Assembly (NCBI RefSeq): GCF_011043555.1
Contig: NZ_JAAKGS010000006.1
Coordinates: forward strand, 186,001-250,000
Reading direction: 5' to 3'
Length of the DNA: 64,000 bases
Source of the DNA: Sphingobacterium sp. SGR-19
Lineage (GTDB): Bacteria > Bacteroidota > Bacteroidia > Sphingobacteriales > Sphingobacteriaceae
Numbering within the stretch: position 1 is the first letter of the stretch; the number at the start of each line of letters is the position of its first letter. This document shows, piece after piece, positions 8,786 to 17,347 of the stretch. The notes under the pieces were generated by a model. That model made no database searches. It worked only from the letters and a program-made list of their open reading frames with translations, and was not told the DNA's origin. A program made the position numbers and the translations under genes.

Positions 8786-8791
8786 GGCTAC

Positions 8792-9298
8792 CTATTCTGC
8801 TTCTAATGTGGTTTCGATGAGTTTAATTAATTCAGAAAACTCTTTTTCTTTGTAACCTACAGATTGGTAAATAATTTTTCCTTCTTTATCAATCAATATA
8901 TTTCTAGGGATATAAGAATTAGCAAATAAGCTGAAGACGTTCCTTTTTAAATCAGGATATATAGGAAAAGTATAACCTGTCTTTTTAATAAATGGATCCA
9001 ACTTATCCCAGCCTTCTTCCCTCGCAAGCACCATTACTGCAAAATCATCGCGTGTCTTCCAATTATCCCATATCTCTTTTTGAAGGTGAGGTAACTCTTC
9101 CCGACAAGATGGGCACCAAGTAGCAAACAAATTCAACAATACGACCTTGCCCCGGAGGGATTGAATGTCTATGGAATTTCCTTCTCTATCTTGAACAGTA
9201 AACGATGGCACTTCGTCATTTAAAGACACTTTCCATTCTTGAGATCGAGCGGTTGAAAGCGTGACCCCCAACAATAACATCAATATAACTTTCTTCAT
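8792..9298 (-). CDS. TlpA/ResA-like thioredoxin-fold protein
   Basis: Periplasmic thiol-disulfide oxidoreductase of 168 residues. A signal peptide (MKKVILMLLLGVTLSTARSQ) is followed by a thioredoxin fold with active-site WCPSC in LFATWCPSCREELPHL and a cis-Pro region at YIPRNILID. I chose ATG at 9298, which overlaps the upstream stop by four bases (ATGA) and places the signal peptide at the N-terminus. A longer in-frame start at 9337 would add 13 residues and spoil it. It is translationally coupled to the esterase-like gene. Substrate unknown. Confidence 0.85.
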   Translation of the reverse strand: MKKVILMLLLGVTLSTARSQEWKVSLNDEVPSFTVQDREGNSIDIQSLRGKVVLLNLFATWCPSCREELPHLQKEIWDNWKTRDDFAVMVLAREEGWDKLDPFIKKTGYTFPIYPDLKRNVFSLFANSYIPRNILIDKEGKIIYQSVGYKEKEFSELIKLIETTLEAE

Positions 9299-10137
9299 TT
9301 CAAATCTTTTAACCACGTAAACATGACTTCTGACCATTTTCTAGCGTCGGTTTTGTTATGTAGGCCAAAACCGTGCCCACCCGTATTGTAAATAAACATA
9401 TCATTGATTACCCCCGCCCTGTCCAACGCTTCTTTGTAACGTAATGCATTGGCAACAGGTACTGCTTTATCATCTTCGGCATGTACCAAAAAGGTAGGTG
9501 GAGTTTTCGTAGATACCTGCTTCTCCAAAGAGAAATATAATAGATCATCCGAATGAGGTTGCTCACCTATCAAGTTTTTCTTCGACCCCTTGTGTGTAAT
9601 CTCATCATCCATCGAAATAACAGGATAGACCAATACTGAAAAATCAGGTGCTAAATCAATAGCATGCTCATTCTCAATTTTCACGTCATCAAAATGATTT
9701 GATAATGATGATGCTAAGTGACCTCCTGCTGAAAACCCTATTACGCCAATCTTATCGAAGTCATAATGCTCTCTAATATATTGCATACCACGTTGCGCAT
9801 CCTGTAGAGGCCCTATCTTCCGTATTTCCATATACTCATCTTTAGGCAAGCGATAATACAGTACAAAAGCACTATAACCCTCCTGATTAAACGCCTTGGC
9901 TATTTCATGCCCTTCGTGATTAATGGCCACATGGGAGTATCCCCCTCCCGGGATCACCAATACAGCCTGTTTGGCGCTAGGCAACTCATATTTATACAAA
10001 ACGGGGATGTTTTCCTCTCCCAAACCTTCCGCAGATTTCGTCGCATTGGGGATTTCGGTATATAGTGCAACTTTTTCTTGTGCAAGCGTATAATAATTTA
10101 ATAACACCACAAATAGTATAGAATAAATAAATTTCAT
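9295..10137 (-). CDS. Exported alpha/beta hydrolase (BD-FAE / acetyl-xylan-esterase-like)
   Basis: Serine hydrolase of 280 residues with a signal peptide (MKFIYSILFVVLLNYYTLAQ). The oxyanion-hole loop is VLVIPGGGYSHVA. The nucleophile elbow is IGFSAGGHLAS, the catalytic Asp lies in LVHAEDDKAVPV and the catalytic His in GGHGFGL. This layout fits periplasmic carbohydrate esterases of Bacteroidota, which remove acetyl or feruloyl groups from glycans; the substrate is not determined. It precedes and overlaps the TlpA-like gene and is separated from the alanine-dehydrogenase-like gene by four bases, so the three may form one transcript. Confidence 0.82.
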   Translation of the reverse strand: MKFIYSILFVVLLNYYTLAQEKVALYTEIPNATKSAEGLGEENIPVLYKYELPSAKQAVLVIPGGGYSHVAINHEGHEIAKAFNQEGYSAFVLYYRLPKDEYMEIRKIGPLQDAQRGMQYIREHYDFDKIGVIGFSAGGHLASSLSNHFDDVKIENEHAIDLAPDFSVLVYPVISMDDEITHKGSKKNLIGEQPHSDDLLYFSLEKQVSTKTPPTFLVHAEDDKAVPVANALRYKEALDRAGVINDMFIYNTGGHGFGLHNKTDARKWSEVMFTWLKDLK

Positions 10138-10141
10138 TTTT

Positions 10142-11353
10142 TTATTGATTAGCTACGATAATTAAATCCAGGTCTTTTGATGGCAAGTTAAACTTTTCCG
10201 CCATGTCTTTATTCGTTAACATTCCTTGATAAAGATAAATTGCACTACGAATGCATTTATCAGACCATATCATATTGTTCATGCCTCCACATTCTCCGAT
10301 TTGTAGAAGCAGGGGTGTCATAATATTCGTAAGGGCGTAGGTCGCAGTACGTGCCACACGCGATGCAATATTGGGAACACAATAGTGTATTACATCATAT
10401 TTTCTGAATACCGGTTTGTCATGCGTAGTCACCTCAGATGTTTCAAAACATCCGCCCTGATCGATACTCACATCGATAAGCACAGAATTCGGTTTCATCT
10501 TAGAAACAGTATCTTCCGAGATGATACAAGGAGAACGACCATTCGTTGCTCTCACGGCGCCGATGACGACATCACAAGACCGAACCGCCTTATTTAATAC
10601 AATGGGTTGTATCACGGAAGTAAAAATACGGCTGCCCACATTATTCTGTAGTCTGCGTAATCGGTATACAGAGCTATCAAAGACTTTAACCTGAGCGCCG
10701 AGCGCAATTGCGGCACGGGCCGCGTATTCGCCTACCGTACCCGCTCCAATGATGACCATTTCCGTAGGCGGAACCCCTGTAATACCTCCTAACATCAACC
10801 CCTTTCCATCAAAAATATTGCTAAGATATTCTGCTGCGATAAGTACGGAAGTTGCACCTACGATTTCACTCATGGCACGCACAACCGTTAAATGTCCTCC
10901 TTCATCTTGTAAATATTCATAAGAAACAGCCGTGATTTGTTTTCGCATTAACGCCTGTAATACGGGCAAATTCATTAACGAAGGCTGATGGGAAGATAGC
11001 AAAACCTGTTTATTTTTCATCATGCTCACCTCTTCCAAGGTCGGACTTGCTATTTTGATGACAATATCACATTGAAACACCTCCTGTTTATCGTGGCTAA
11101 TCCTCGCACCCTGTTCGCTATAATGTGTATCTAAAAAGTTTGAGGCTTCGCCAGCTCCTGACTCCACGATTACCTCATGACCGTATTCAATGAGCAATGC
11201 AACGGACAACGGTGTTAGGGGGATCCGCTTTTCCTGAAATGATATTTCTTTCGGCACACCTATTTTTAATGCGTGCCGACTTTTGCCCACACTTGCCATT
11301 GCTTCTTTCGGTTGAAATATCGCCTTATGGGCAATTTTTGACATATCGTTCAT
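10142..11353 (-). CDS. Alanine dehydrogenase / NAD(P) transhydrogenase-like protein
   Basis: Rossmann-fold NAD-dependent enzyme, 403 residues, usually annotated as alanine dehydrogenase. The N-terminal AlaDh/PNT domain begins with IGVPKEISFQEKRIPLTP. The NAD-binding domain contains VIIGAGTVGEYAA, and SVLIDVSIDQGGCFETS and IHYCVPNIASRVARTATYAL follow, all typical of Ald. Against textbook Ald the substrate loop is changed: where KVKEP and a LHLA segment are expected, this protein reads IKIASP and LLSSHQPS. Catalysis of L-alanine/pyruvate interconversion is therefore not assured. The N-terminus carries about 30 extra residues. It is divergent from the CapD-type gene. Confidence 0.75.
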   Translation of the reverse strand: MNDMSKIAHKAIFQPKEAMASVGKSRHALKIGVPKEISFQEKRIPLTPLSVALLIEYGHEVIVESGAGEASNFLDTHYSEQGARISHDKQEVFQCDIVIKIASPTLEEVSMMKNKQVLLSSHQPSLMNLPVLQALMRKQITAVSYEYLQDEGGHLTVVRAMSEIVGATSVLIAAEYLSNIFDGKGLMLGGITGVPPTEMVIIGAGTVGEYAARAAIALGAQVKVFDSSVYRLRRLQNNVGSRIFTSVIQPIVLNKAVRSCDVVIGAVRATNGRSPCIISEDTVSKMKPNSVLIDVSIDQGGCFETSEVTTHDKPVFRKYDVIHYCVPNIASRVARTATYALTNIMTPLLLQIGECGGMNNMIWSDKCIRSAIYLYQGMLTNKDMAEKFNLPSKDLDLIIVANQ

Positions 11354-11471
11354 GCTACAATCATATCTATTTTTAAACTAGTGAATTTAAAGATTATTCT
11401 TGATATTTTGGGAATAAGATTCATAAATCCACTTTTTTTCATATTTTTACATCCTATGTAAAAAATTGTTA

Positions 11472-13397
11472 ATGCAAAAGTTTCCTGTTTTTAATCAGAT
11501 TGGTATTGTTCCTAGATGGACCATTTTTATTTTTGACTTAACCATTGCCGCTATTGCTTTTGTATTCGCTTACGGCTTGTTTCATTCGTTCAATATACAA
11601 GCGTATGCGCAACCACGCTTTGCCATCGAATTGATCTATTGTTTGGGAATCACCTCTTTTTCTTTCCTGATTTTCAAACTCTATTCCGGCATTGTACGTT
11701 ATACCAGCGCCGTTGACTCCATCCGAATTTTATCTACATTACTTTTTAACGTTATTATTCTCTTCGCCGTTAAATTGATTATGATTGCGAGCAACGTTCC
11801 GACCCTCATCGCTACAAACGTCATCATTGTATATAGTTTGTTTGCTTTTACGGGTCTAACCACATATAGGACACTTATTAAAATATTTTTTCAATACAAT
11901 AAAACTAAAGCTTCCGATAAAAAAAATGTTGTTGTGTATGGTGCTGGTGATTTAGGTATAGCGGTCAAGCGTACGTTTGACCATGATCTCAAATCCAATA
12001 AATATATCGTTGCTTATCTCGATGACGATGAGACAAAAATCGGCAAATATATTGATGGTATTAAAATTTTCAGCTCAACGGATCTTGGCGGTCTGATCAA
12101 TAGATTGGCTATCGATGAATTGATTTTTGCTTCCCATAGAATCAGTACAGAAAAAAAGAACCAAGTCATTGATATATGTCTGGAGCAAAAGATAAACGTA
12201 CTTACCCTCCCTCCTGTGAGTGAAATTATCAACGGTACGGTATCGCCAACGCAGATTACAAAAGTAAAAATCGAAGATTTATTAGAACGCGCTCCAATAA
12301 AACTGAAAAACGATTCCCTTCTAGAACAATTGAGGGGAAAACGTATTCTGGTGACAGGTGCAGCAGGCTCTATCGGCAGCGAAATTGCGAAACAACTAGG
12401 GCATTTCGAACCGCAACTTATCATCTTATGTGATCAAGCAGAGTCTCCCCTACATAATTTACACCTAGACTTGCAGGATCGATTTAAAGGACAGGCTTAT
12501 CAAGCTTTCATCGCAGATGTAAAAAACGAAGAACGGATGCGAACATTGTTTGAGACATTTAAGCCTCAATATGTTTATCACGCAGCAGCTTACAAGCACG
12601 TACCTATGATGGAAAACCATCCCATCGAAGGAGTGCGAACGAATGTGCTGGGCACGTGTACTTTAGCGAACCTGGCAGTTGAATTTGACGTATTGAAGTT
12701 TGTTTTCGTTTCCACAGATAAAGCTGTCAATCCTACTAATGTCATGGGAGCAACCAAACGTATTGCCGAAATGTACGTGCAATCCATGAACAACAATTTA
12801 GCAGAAAACCACCCAGATACAACAACCCGATTCATAACAACACGTTTCGGAAATGTCTTAGGATCAAACGGTTCTGTTATCCCCCGCTTCCGAGAGCAAA
12901 TAGAAAAAGGTGGCCCCCTTACGGTTACTCACCCTGAGATCACACGTTATTTTATGACTATTCCCGAAGCTTGTCAGCTGGTTATCGAAGCGGGATGTAT
13001 GGGTAATGGAGGAGAGATATTCGTATTTGACATGGGAAAATCAGTCAAAATTGTTGATCTAGCAGAAAAAATGATCAAGCTTTCGGGCTTCATTCCTTAT
13101 CAGGATATTGACATTAAGTTTACTGGTCTACGTCCGGGAGAAAAATTGTTCGAGGAATTGCTCAACGATCTTGAAAACACGCTACCTACCCATCACCAAA
13201 AAATTATGATTGCAAAGGTTAGAGAAAATAATTTTTCTCTAGTCAACGAACAAATCAACCGTCTTTTTGAAAAGGTTAAAACAAACAATAATATAGAGGT
13301 TGTTCGCCAGATGAAAACTATCGTACCTGAATTTAAAAGCCAGAACTCCATATATGAGCAATTGGATGGAGGAGTTACGTCCGCTACCAGTGGATAG
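11472..13397 (+). CDS. CapD/FlaA1/WbpM-type nucleotide-sugar 4,6-dehydratase
   Basis: Membrane-anchored dehydratase for surface-polysaccharide precursors, probably acting on UDP-GlcNAc. About four transmembrane helices fill residues 15-140. A CoA-binding-like Rossmann domain (VVVYGAGDLGIAVKR) follows, then an extended SDR domain from about residue 290 with the NAD motif TGAAGSIGS. The active-site segment is FVSTDKAVNPTNVMGATKR, in which Met replaces the SDR Tyr, as in FlaA1/WbpM enzymes. FVFDMGKSVKI and GLRPGEKLFEEL are further family hallmarks. I prefer ATG at 11472 to an in-frame TTG six bases upstream. No other capsule genes are adjacent. Confidence 0.9.
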   Translation: MQKFPVFNQIGIVPRWTIFIFDLTIAAIAFVFAYGLFHSFNIQAYAQPRFAIELIYCLGITSFSFLIFKLYSGIVRYTSAVDSIRILSTLLFNVIILFAVKLIMIASNVPTLIATNVIIVYSLFAFTGLTTYRTLIKIFFQYNKTKASDKKNVVVYGAGDLGIAVKRTFDHDLKSNKYIVAYLDDDETKIGKYIDGIKIFSSTDLGGLINRLAIDELIFASHRISTEKKNQVIDICLEQKINVLTLPPVSEIINGTVSPTQITKVKIEDLLERAPIKLKNDSLLEQLRGKRILVTGAAGSIGSEIAKQLGHFEPQLIILCDQAESPLHNLHLDLQDRFKGQAYQAFIADVKNEERMRTLFETFKPQYVYHAAAYKHVPMMENHPIEGVRTNVLGTCTLANLAVEFDVLKFVFVSTDKAVNPTNVMGATKRIAEMYVQSMNNNLAENHPDTTTRFITTRFGNVLGSNGSVIPRFREQIEKGGPLTVTHPEITRYFMTIPEACQLVIEAGCMGNGGEIFVFDMGKSVKIVDLAEKMIKLSGFIPYQDIDIKFTGLRPGEKLFEELLNDLENTLPTHHQKIMIAKVRENNFSLVNEQINRLFEKVKTNNNIEVVRQMKTIVPEFKSQNSIYEQLDGGVTSATSG

Positions 13398-13495
13398 AAG
13401 ACAAAAACACCTTACTGAAAGCCATCCTTTAGATATAAAGGTTAGTATTGATGCATACTATTGTCGATAAAAGACAGTAAAATACTACAGAAAAC

Positions 13496-13525
13496 TTGTA
13501 ATAAAATTTTAAAAGTGTAATTTTG
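13496..13525 (+). promoter_or_regulatory. Promoter of the TPR membrane protein gene
   Basis: TTG at 13496-13498 and TAATTTTG at 13518-13525 with a 19-base spacer, a full match to the Bacteroidota consensus, 30 bases before the ATG at 13556. Confidence 0.65.
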
Positions 13526-13555
13526 CGTTCCATATTTATTATACGATAATAACAA

Positions 13556-14227
13556 ATGTCAAATAAAAACGTAAATCAAACTGAGCCTAAAAAATCATCA
13601 GGTTCTTTTTTTCAAGATAATCAAAAAAGCATCACCTTCATCGTTGGTGGCATTGTCCTTTTGATTTTGCTATATTTAGGCTATCAGCGGCTATACCTCG
13701 CCCCTCGTGCAGAGAAAGCAGCCAACCAACTATATAAAGCAGAGGAATATGCTGCGATAGACTCTCTGCAGGCTAAAGCCATTGAAGGTGATGGGTCTTT
13801 TTTAGGCTTTAAAGAGATTGCTGAAGAATATTCTAACACGAAATCTGCTAATATTGCAAACGCTTACTTGGGAGGGCTGTACCTTCGTCAAGGAAATTTT
13901 CAAGAATCTATAAAATACCTTCAAAAATATTCGGATACTGGAAGCGATATTTTAGACCCCTTGGTTACTGGACTAATTGGGGATGCCTACTCAGAGTCTA
14001 AGGATTATAAAAGTGCTGCCAATCACTATAAAAAAGCGGCACAAAAAAGTAAAAACACATATACAACACCTTTATTCCTCAAAAAATTGGGTTTGGTATA
14101 TGAAGCTTTGGAAGACTTCAAAAATGCGGAACAGACTTATCAATCTATTAAATCCGACTACCCAAATAGTCCTGAAGCGAACATGATAGATGGTCTAATA
14201 GCGCGCGTCCAGGCCAAACAACAATAA
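13556..14227 (+). CDS. TPR-repeat membrane-anchored protein (YfgM-like)
   Basis: The 223-residue protein has a short cytoplasmic head, one transmembrane helix at about residues 26-46 (SITFIVGGIVLLILLYLGY) and a periplasmic region of tetratricopeptide repeats (ANAYLGGLYLRQGNFQESIKYL, KDYKSAANHYKKAAQ, EDFKNAEQTYQSI). Such proteins are placed in the YfgM/BamD-like tetratricopeptide group, whose members assist folding or assembly at the Sec translocon or envelope. It has its own promoter and a strong terminator after it, so it is probably monocistronic. Confidence 0.82.
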   Translation: MSNKNVNQTEPKKSSGSFFQDNQKSITFIVGGIVLLILLYLGYQRLYLAPRAEKAANQLYKAEEYAAIDSLQAKAIEGDGSFLGFKEIAEEYSNTKSANIANAYLGGLYLRQGNFQESIKYLQKYSDTGSDILDPLVTGLIGDAYSESKDYKSAANHYKKAAQKSKNTYTTPLFLKKLGLVYEALEDFKNAEQTYQSIKSDYPNSPEANMIDGLIARVQAKQQ

Positions 14228-14249
14228 AAAGGAGCTCGTTAGGATATAC

Positions 14250-14281
14250 AGGCTGCTTATTTTTTGTAAGCAGCCTTTTTT
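14250..14281 (+). terminator. Rho-independent terminator after the TPR gene
   Basis: The stem AGGCTGCTTA (14250-14259) pairs perfectly with TAAGCAGCCT (14267-14276) around a seven-base loop and is followed by a run of T. The loop and T run also provide the TTG and flank of the ribH promoter, so the terminator and the next promoter overlap. Confidence 0.9.
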
Positions 14282-14292
14282 ATTTATCTTTG
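14264..14292 (+). promoter_or_regulatory. Promoter of ribH, nearly leaderless
   Basis: TTG at 14264-14266 and TATCTTTG at 14285-14292 with an 18-base spacer. The -7 box ends five bases before the ATG at 14298, so transcription should begin at or next to the start codon. Confidence 0.6.
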
Positions 14293-14297
14293 CCCTC

Positions 14298-14786
14298 ATG
14301 TCTAGTAGCATGAAGAATTTGTCAGACTTCTCACATATTGAAGTTGGCAACGCGAAGGATTTGAAATTCGCAATCGTTGTTTCCCAATGGAATGCTCAAG
14401 TTACAGGAGCCTTATTAGATGGTGCTTTGCATGGTTTACAGAAACATGGTGCTGCGGAAGATGATATCGACATTATCCAAGTTCCCGGCAGTTATGAATT
14501 AATCTCTGGAGCTGATATGGCACTTCGCAACTCATCATTTGATGCCATAATCTGTCTGGGCTGCGTCATTCAAGGCGAAACACGACATTTCGATTTTATA
14601 TGTGACGCCGTTGGCAATGGTCTCGCTAATGTGGCTATCAAACACAATAAACCAGTTATTTTTGGTGTATTAACCACTGATAACCTGGAGCAGGCTTTGG
14701 ATCGAGCAGGAGGGAAACATGGCAACAAGGGAGAAGAAGCCGCCGTTACAGCAATCCAAATGGCGCTTATCAGTACAAGATATTAG
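14298..14786 (+). CDS. ribH: 6,7-dimethyl-8-ribityllumazine synthase
   Basis: Penultimate step of riboflavin synthesis: condensation of 5-amino-6-ribitylaminouracil with 3,4-dihydroxy-2-butanone 4-phosphate. The 162-residue protein has the substrate motif QWNAQVTGALLDGA, the central VPGSYELISGADMA segment and the catalytic His region LGCVIQGETRHFDFIC, then GVLTTDNLEQALDRAGG with the phosphate-binding Arg. All are lumazine-synthase signatures and the length is normal. An internal ATG at 14310 is an alternative start. No other rib gene lies in the window. Confidence 0.96.
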   Translation: MSSSMKNLSDFSHIEVGNAKDLKFAIVVSQWNAQVTGALLDGALHGLQKHGAAEDDIDIIQVPGSYELISGADMALRNSSFDAIICLGCVIQGETRHFDFICDAVGNGLANVAIKHNKPVIFGVLTTDNLEQALDRAGGKHGNKGEEAAVTAIQMALISTRY

Positions 14787-14821
14787 TGATTGTCGCTTCA
14801 TCTTAAAAATAGGAGTCAACT

Positions 14822-15547
14822 ATGAGAACATTCCTAACAGCAATTGTTATCGGTATCCTTTCCTGTTCTTATTTAACTATATGCGGACAGGAGGAACAGG
14901 AAGCAAGTAAAATATTATTAAGAGGAATCGGTGGAAAGGACAAGTGGGATAGCACAAACTATATTCTCTTTACGGCCAACGGGAATGAAACCAAATATTT
15001 TCAAAATGGTCGAAAGTTCCTTATCAATATGAAATCGGGACAGGCACGCTTCGAAGGAAAGTCAGATGATGGAAGTAACGTCGTGTCGCTATTCAACTTT
15101 AAGACCGGCAAACCATCTAAGTTTTTTATCAATGGTAATGAGATAAAACAGATGGACTCTGAAATAAACGAGCTCTTTACAAAAATTAACGAGCAGTTTA
15201 AAAAAGATATTACTTTTCTTTTTCTGCCTGCTTTAATTGAACAGCCCGAAACAAAAACAGGGAAAGTATCTTCCAAGATCTTCAATGCAGAAAAACTGCA
15301 GTCACTCCCCTTTCAGTTAAAAGGAGGATTGTCTGGCGAGGTATTGTTTAACAGTGAAACGGGATGGATAAAGCAGTTTGTCGATAAAGAGGGCCAAATC
15401 TATCTTGTAAACGGCTATAAAGACATCGGTGGAGGGCTATTTCTTCCTACTACTTTTCGAAATCTTAAAAACGACAAAAGAAGCCTTTTATTCTCTACTG
15501 TAGCTGCATTTACGGAAATGGAAGAATCGAGATTTTCTACATTATAG
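14822..15547 (+). CDS. Exported protein of unknown function
   Basis: The 241-residue protein starts with a signal peptide (MRTFLTAIVIGILSCSYLTICGQ). The Cys in LSCS could make it a lipoprotein, but the predicted cleavage after CGQ fits a soluble periplasmic protein better. The mature part begins ASKILLRGIGGKDKWD and continues as a strand-rich region resembling outer-membrane lipoprotein-sorting (LolA/LolB-like) folds, but I cannot assign a family. It starts 35 bases after ribH and is probably co-transcribed with it. Confidence 0.6.
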   Translation: MRTFLTAIVIGILSCSYLTICGQEEQEASKILLRGIGGKDKWDSTNYILFTANGNETKYFQNGRKFLINMKSGQARFEGKSDDGSNVVSLFNFKTGKPSKFFINGNEIKQMDSEINELFTKINEQFKKDITFLFLPALIEQPETKTGKVSSKIFNAEKLQSLPFQLKGGLSGEVLFNSETGWIKQFVDKEGQIYLVNGYKDIGGGLFLPTTFRNLKNDKRSLLFSTVAAFTEMEESRFSTL

Positions 15548-15644
15548 TTACTCTATTCGCTTGATAACAGGCATTCCTTGTCCTGTCCAAAAAATAATCT
15601 TCATATCATCAGTACTATTTTTTTAAGCTTTTTTTATTTTTATT

Positions 15645-15674
15645 TTGTACAATAGATAATCATTTCTATATTTG
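15645..15674 (+). promoter_or_regulatory. Promoter of tRNA-Glu
   Basis: TTG at 15645-15647 and TATATTTG at 15667-15674 with a 19-base spacer, a consensus Bacteroidota promoter 19 bases before the tRNA 5' end. Confidence 0.8.
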
Positions 15675-15693
15675 CACACCGAAACAGAAAAAA

Positions 15694-15765
15694 GGCCCGT
15701 TCGTCTAGGGGTTAGGACGCAAGATTTTCATTCTTGAAACAGGGGTTCGATTCCCCTACGGGCTA
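15694..15765 (+). tRNA. tRNA-Glu (anticodon UUC)
   Basis: The acceptor stem GGCCCGT pairs with ACGGGCT. The anticodon arm is CAAGA-TTTTCAT-TCTTG, placing TTC at positions 34-36. The T arm is CAGGGGTTCGATTCCCCT with the standard TTCGA loop, and the discriminator is A. No CCA is encoded. Flanked by its own promoter and terminator. Confidence 0.98.
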
Positions 15766-15768
15766 CTA

Positions 15769-15812
15769 AACAGGACAGATGAATTTACTTTCGTTTGTCC
15801 TGTTCTTTTTTT
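15769..15812 (+). terminator. Terminator of tRNA-Glu
   Basis: AACAGGACA (15769-15777) pairs with TGTCCTGTT (15796-15804), followed immediately by CTTTTTTT. Confidence 0.9.
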
Positions 15813-15925
15813 GCATAAAGGTTGTTTTTTCTTATATTTCCGAATAGTTGAACCCCAAATTAAAAAACGGTGGTGTAAGAAGGCTAAGACGATTGTTCCA
15901 TTGGGTTTCTAATGATAGAACTATT

Positions 15926-17218
15926 ATGATAAAATTTATCCGTTTCTTTGACCTCCATCGCGGGGAAGACAAGAAAGAAACAGTGTTACAGAGTGTTGTT
16001 AACAATATCTCCTTCCGAGGTGCAAATGCTTGGATCCTTGCTTGCGCCATTGTAATTGCGTCGATTGGATTGAATGTAAATTCTACCGCAGTAATCATCG
16101 GTGCTATGTTAATTTCGCCATTAATGGGTCCGATAGTAGGCGCAGGATTTGCGTTGGGAACGTTTGACTTTCCACTCTTAAAACAATCAATCAAAAACTT
16201 ACTTATAGCAACAGCTATTAGTCTTGTTGTGTCTTTTCTTTATTTTACGTTAAGTCCTTTCAAAGAAGCACAGTCAGAACTCTTAGCACGTATCTCTCCG
16301 AATATCTACGATGTACTCATCGCATTTTTTGGTGGGCTTGTTGGTGTCATTGCCATTACACGAGTAGACAAAGGAAACCCCATACCAGGGGTAGCTATCG
16401 CTACCGCTTTAATGCCACCGCTTTGCACGGCAGGTTATGGTCTGGCTATGGGTAATATTAGTTATTTCGCCGGAGCATTATATCTTTATATTATCAATTG
16501 TGTTTTCATCTGTTTAGCCACCTTTGCGATCGTTAAGTACCTCCGTTACCCCAAAGCACATTACGTCGACAAGCAACGGGAGAAACGCATTACCCAAACC
16601 ATAACAATTATTACGCTCGTTCTAGTTATCCCAAGCTTTTACTTTGCCTATATTATGCTACAGCAGCGGAAATATACCAACAAAGTTGAACTCTTTATTC
16701 AGCAGGAACTGACCGAAAAAGGCTATACGGTCATTTATGAACGGCTCGTTCAGAATCGTTCCCCAAAAATATTAGAGTTGGCTTTTCTGGCAAAGAAATT
16801 CAGTAATCAGGAAATCGAGATACTGTCACAAGCGATGAAATCCCTTGGTATCGAAAATACCAAACTGGTTATACGTCAAGATAGTTTGGACGTACGAACA
16901 AGTATATTAGATGAAATTAATCAACGAAATATATCCGTCAATGAGAAGGATCTCACTATCCGTGCGCTGAATAATAAACTGGCGAAATATGAATTGGACA
17001 ATCACCAATTCCAAAGCGACCTATCTATTCTCTTTCCTGACATAGAAGATTATAGCATCGGTGTTCAAAGCCGGTACGTCCAAACTGATAGTATATCAAA
17101 ACATATCGCTTTTATATACGCCCCAAAAGAGACTTTAACTGAAGAACAGATAAATAAATTGAAGCAATGGGTACACAACCAGTTTCCTCGAGACAGTATA
17201 GATTTTATACAAAGATAG
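15926..17218 (+). CDS. DUF389 family membrane protein
   Basis: The 430-residue integral membrane protein belongs to the DUF389 family, whose function is unknown. The diagnostic segment is STAVIIGAMLISPLMGPIVG in the first membrane pair. About six transmembrane helices occupy residues 35-250 (including PGVAIATALMPPLCTAGYGL). A soluble C-terminal domain of about 180 residues follows, with a predicted periplasmic or cytoplasmic helix-strand layout. I chose ATG at 15926, where the family-like MIKFIRFFDLHRGEDKKE begins; an upstream TTG at 15848 would add 26 basic residues. It sits upstream of a universal stress protein on the same strand. Confidence 0.85.
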   Translation: MIKFIRFFDLHRGEDKKETVLQSVVNNISFRGANAWILACAIVIASIGLNVNSTAVIIGAMLISPLMGPIVGAGFALGTFDFPLLKQSIKNLLIATAISLVVSFLYFTLSPFKEAQSELLARISPNIYDVLIAFFGGLVGVIAITRVDKGNPIPGVAIATALMPPLCTAGYGLAMGNISYFAGALYLYIINCVFICLATFAIVKYLRYPKAHYVDKQREKRITQTITIITLVLVIPSFYFAYIMLQQRKYTNKVELFIQQELTEKGYTVIYERLVQNRSPKILELAFLAKKFSNQEIEILSQAMKSLGIENTKLVIRQDSLDVRTSILDEINQRNISVNEKDLTIRALNNKLAKYELDNHQFQSDLSILFPDIEDYSIGVQSRYVQTDSISKHIAFIYAPKETLTEEQINKLKQWVHNQFPRDSIDFIQR

Positions 17219-17261
17219 ATAACCCGGGAAAATGATCGGGTCCAGAATAAACTGGAATCAC

Positions 17262-17292
17262 TTGTCAATGCCATCAAGGCTTTGTATTTTTG
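17262..17292 (+). promoter_or_regulatory. Promoter of the first universal stress protein gene
   Basis: TTG at 17262-17264 and TATTTTTG at 17285-17292 with a 20-base spacer, giving a leader of roughly 50 bases before the ATG at 17348. Confidence 0.55.
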
Positions 17293-17347
17293 GTAAAATA
17301 GGTGGTACGATAGTCGTGCATCGCTCTCAAATATAAAAGAATCAGAT

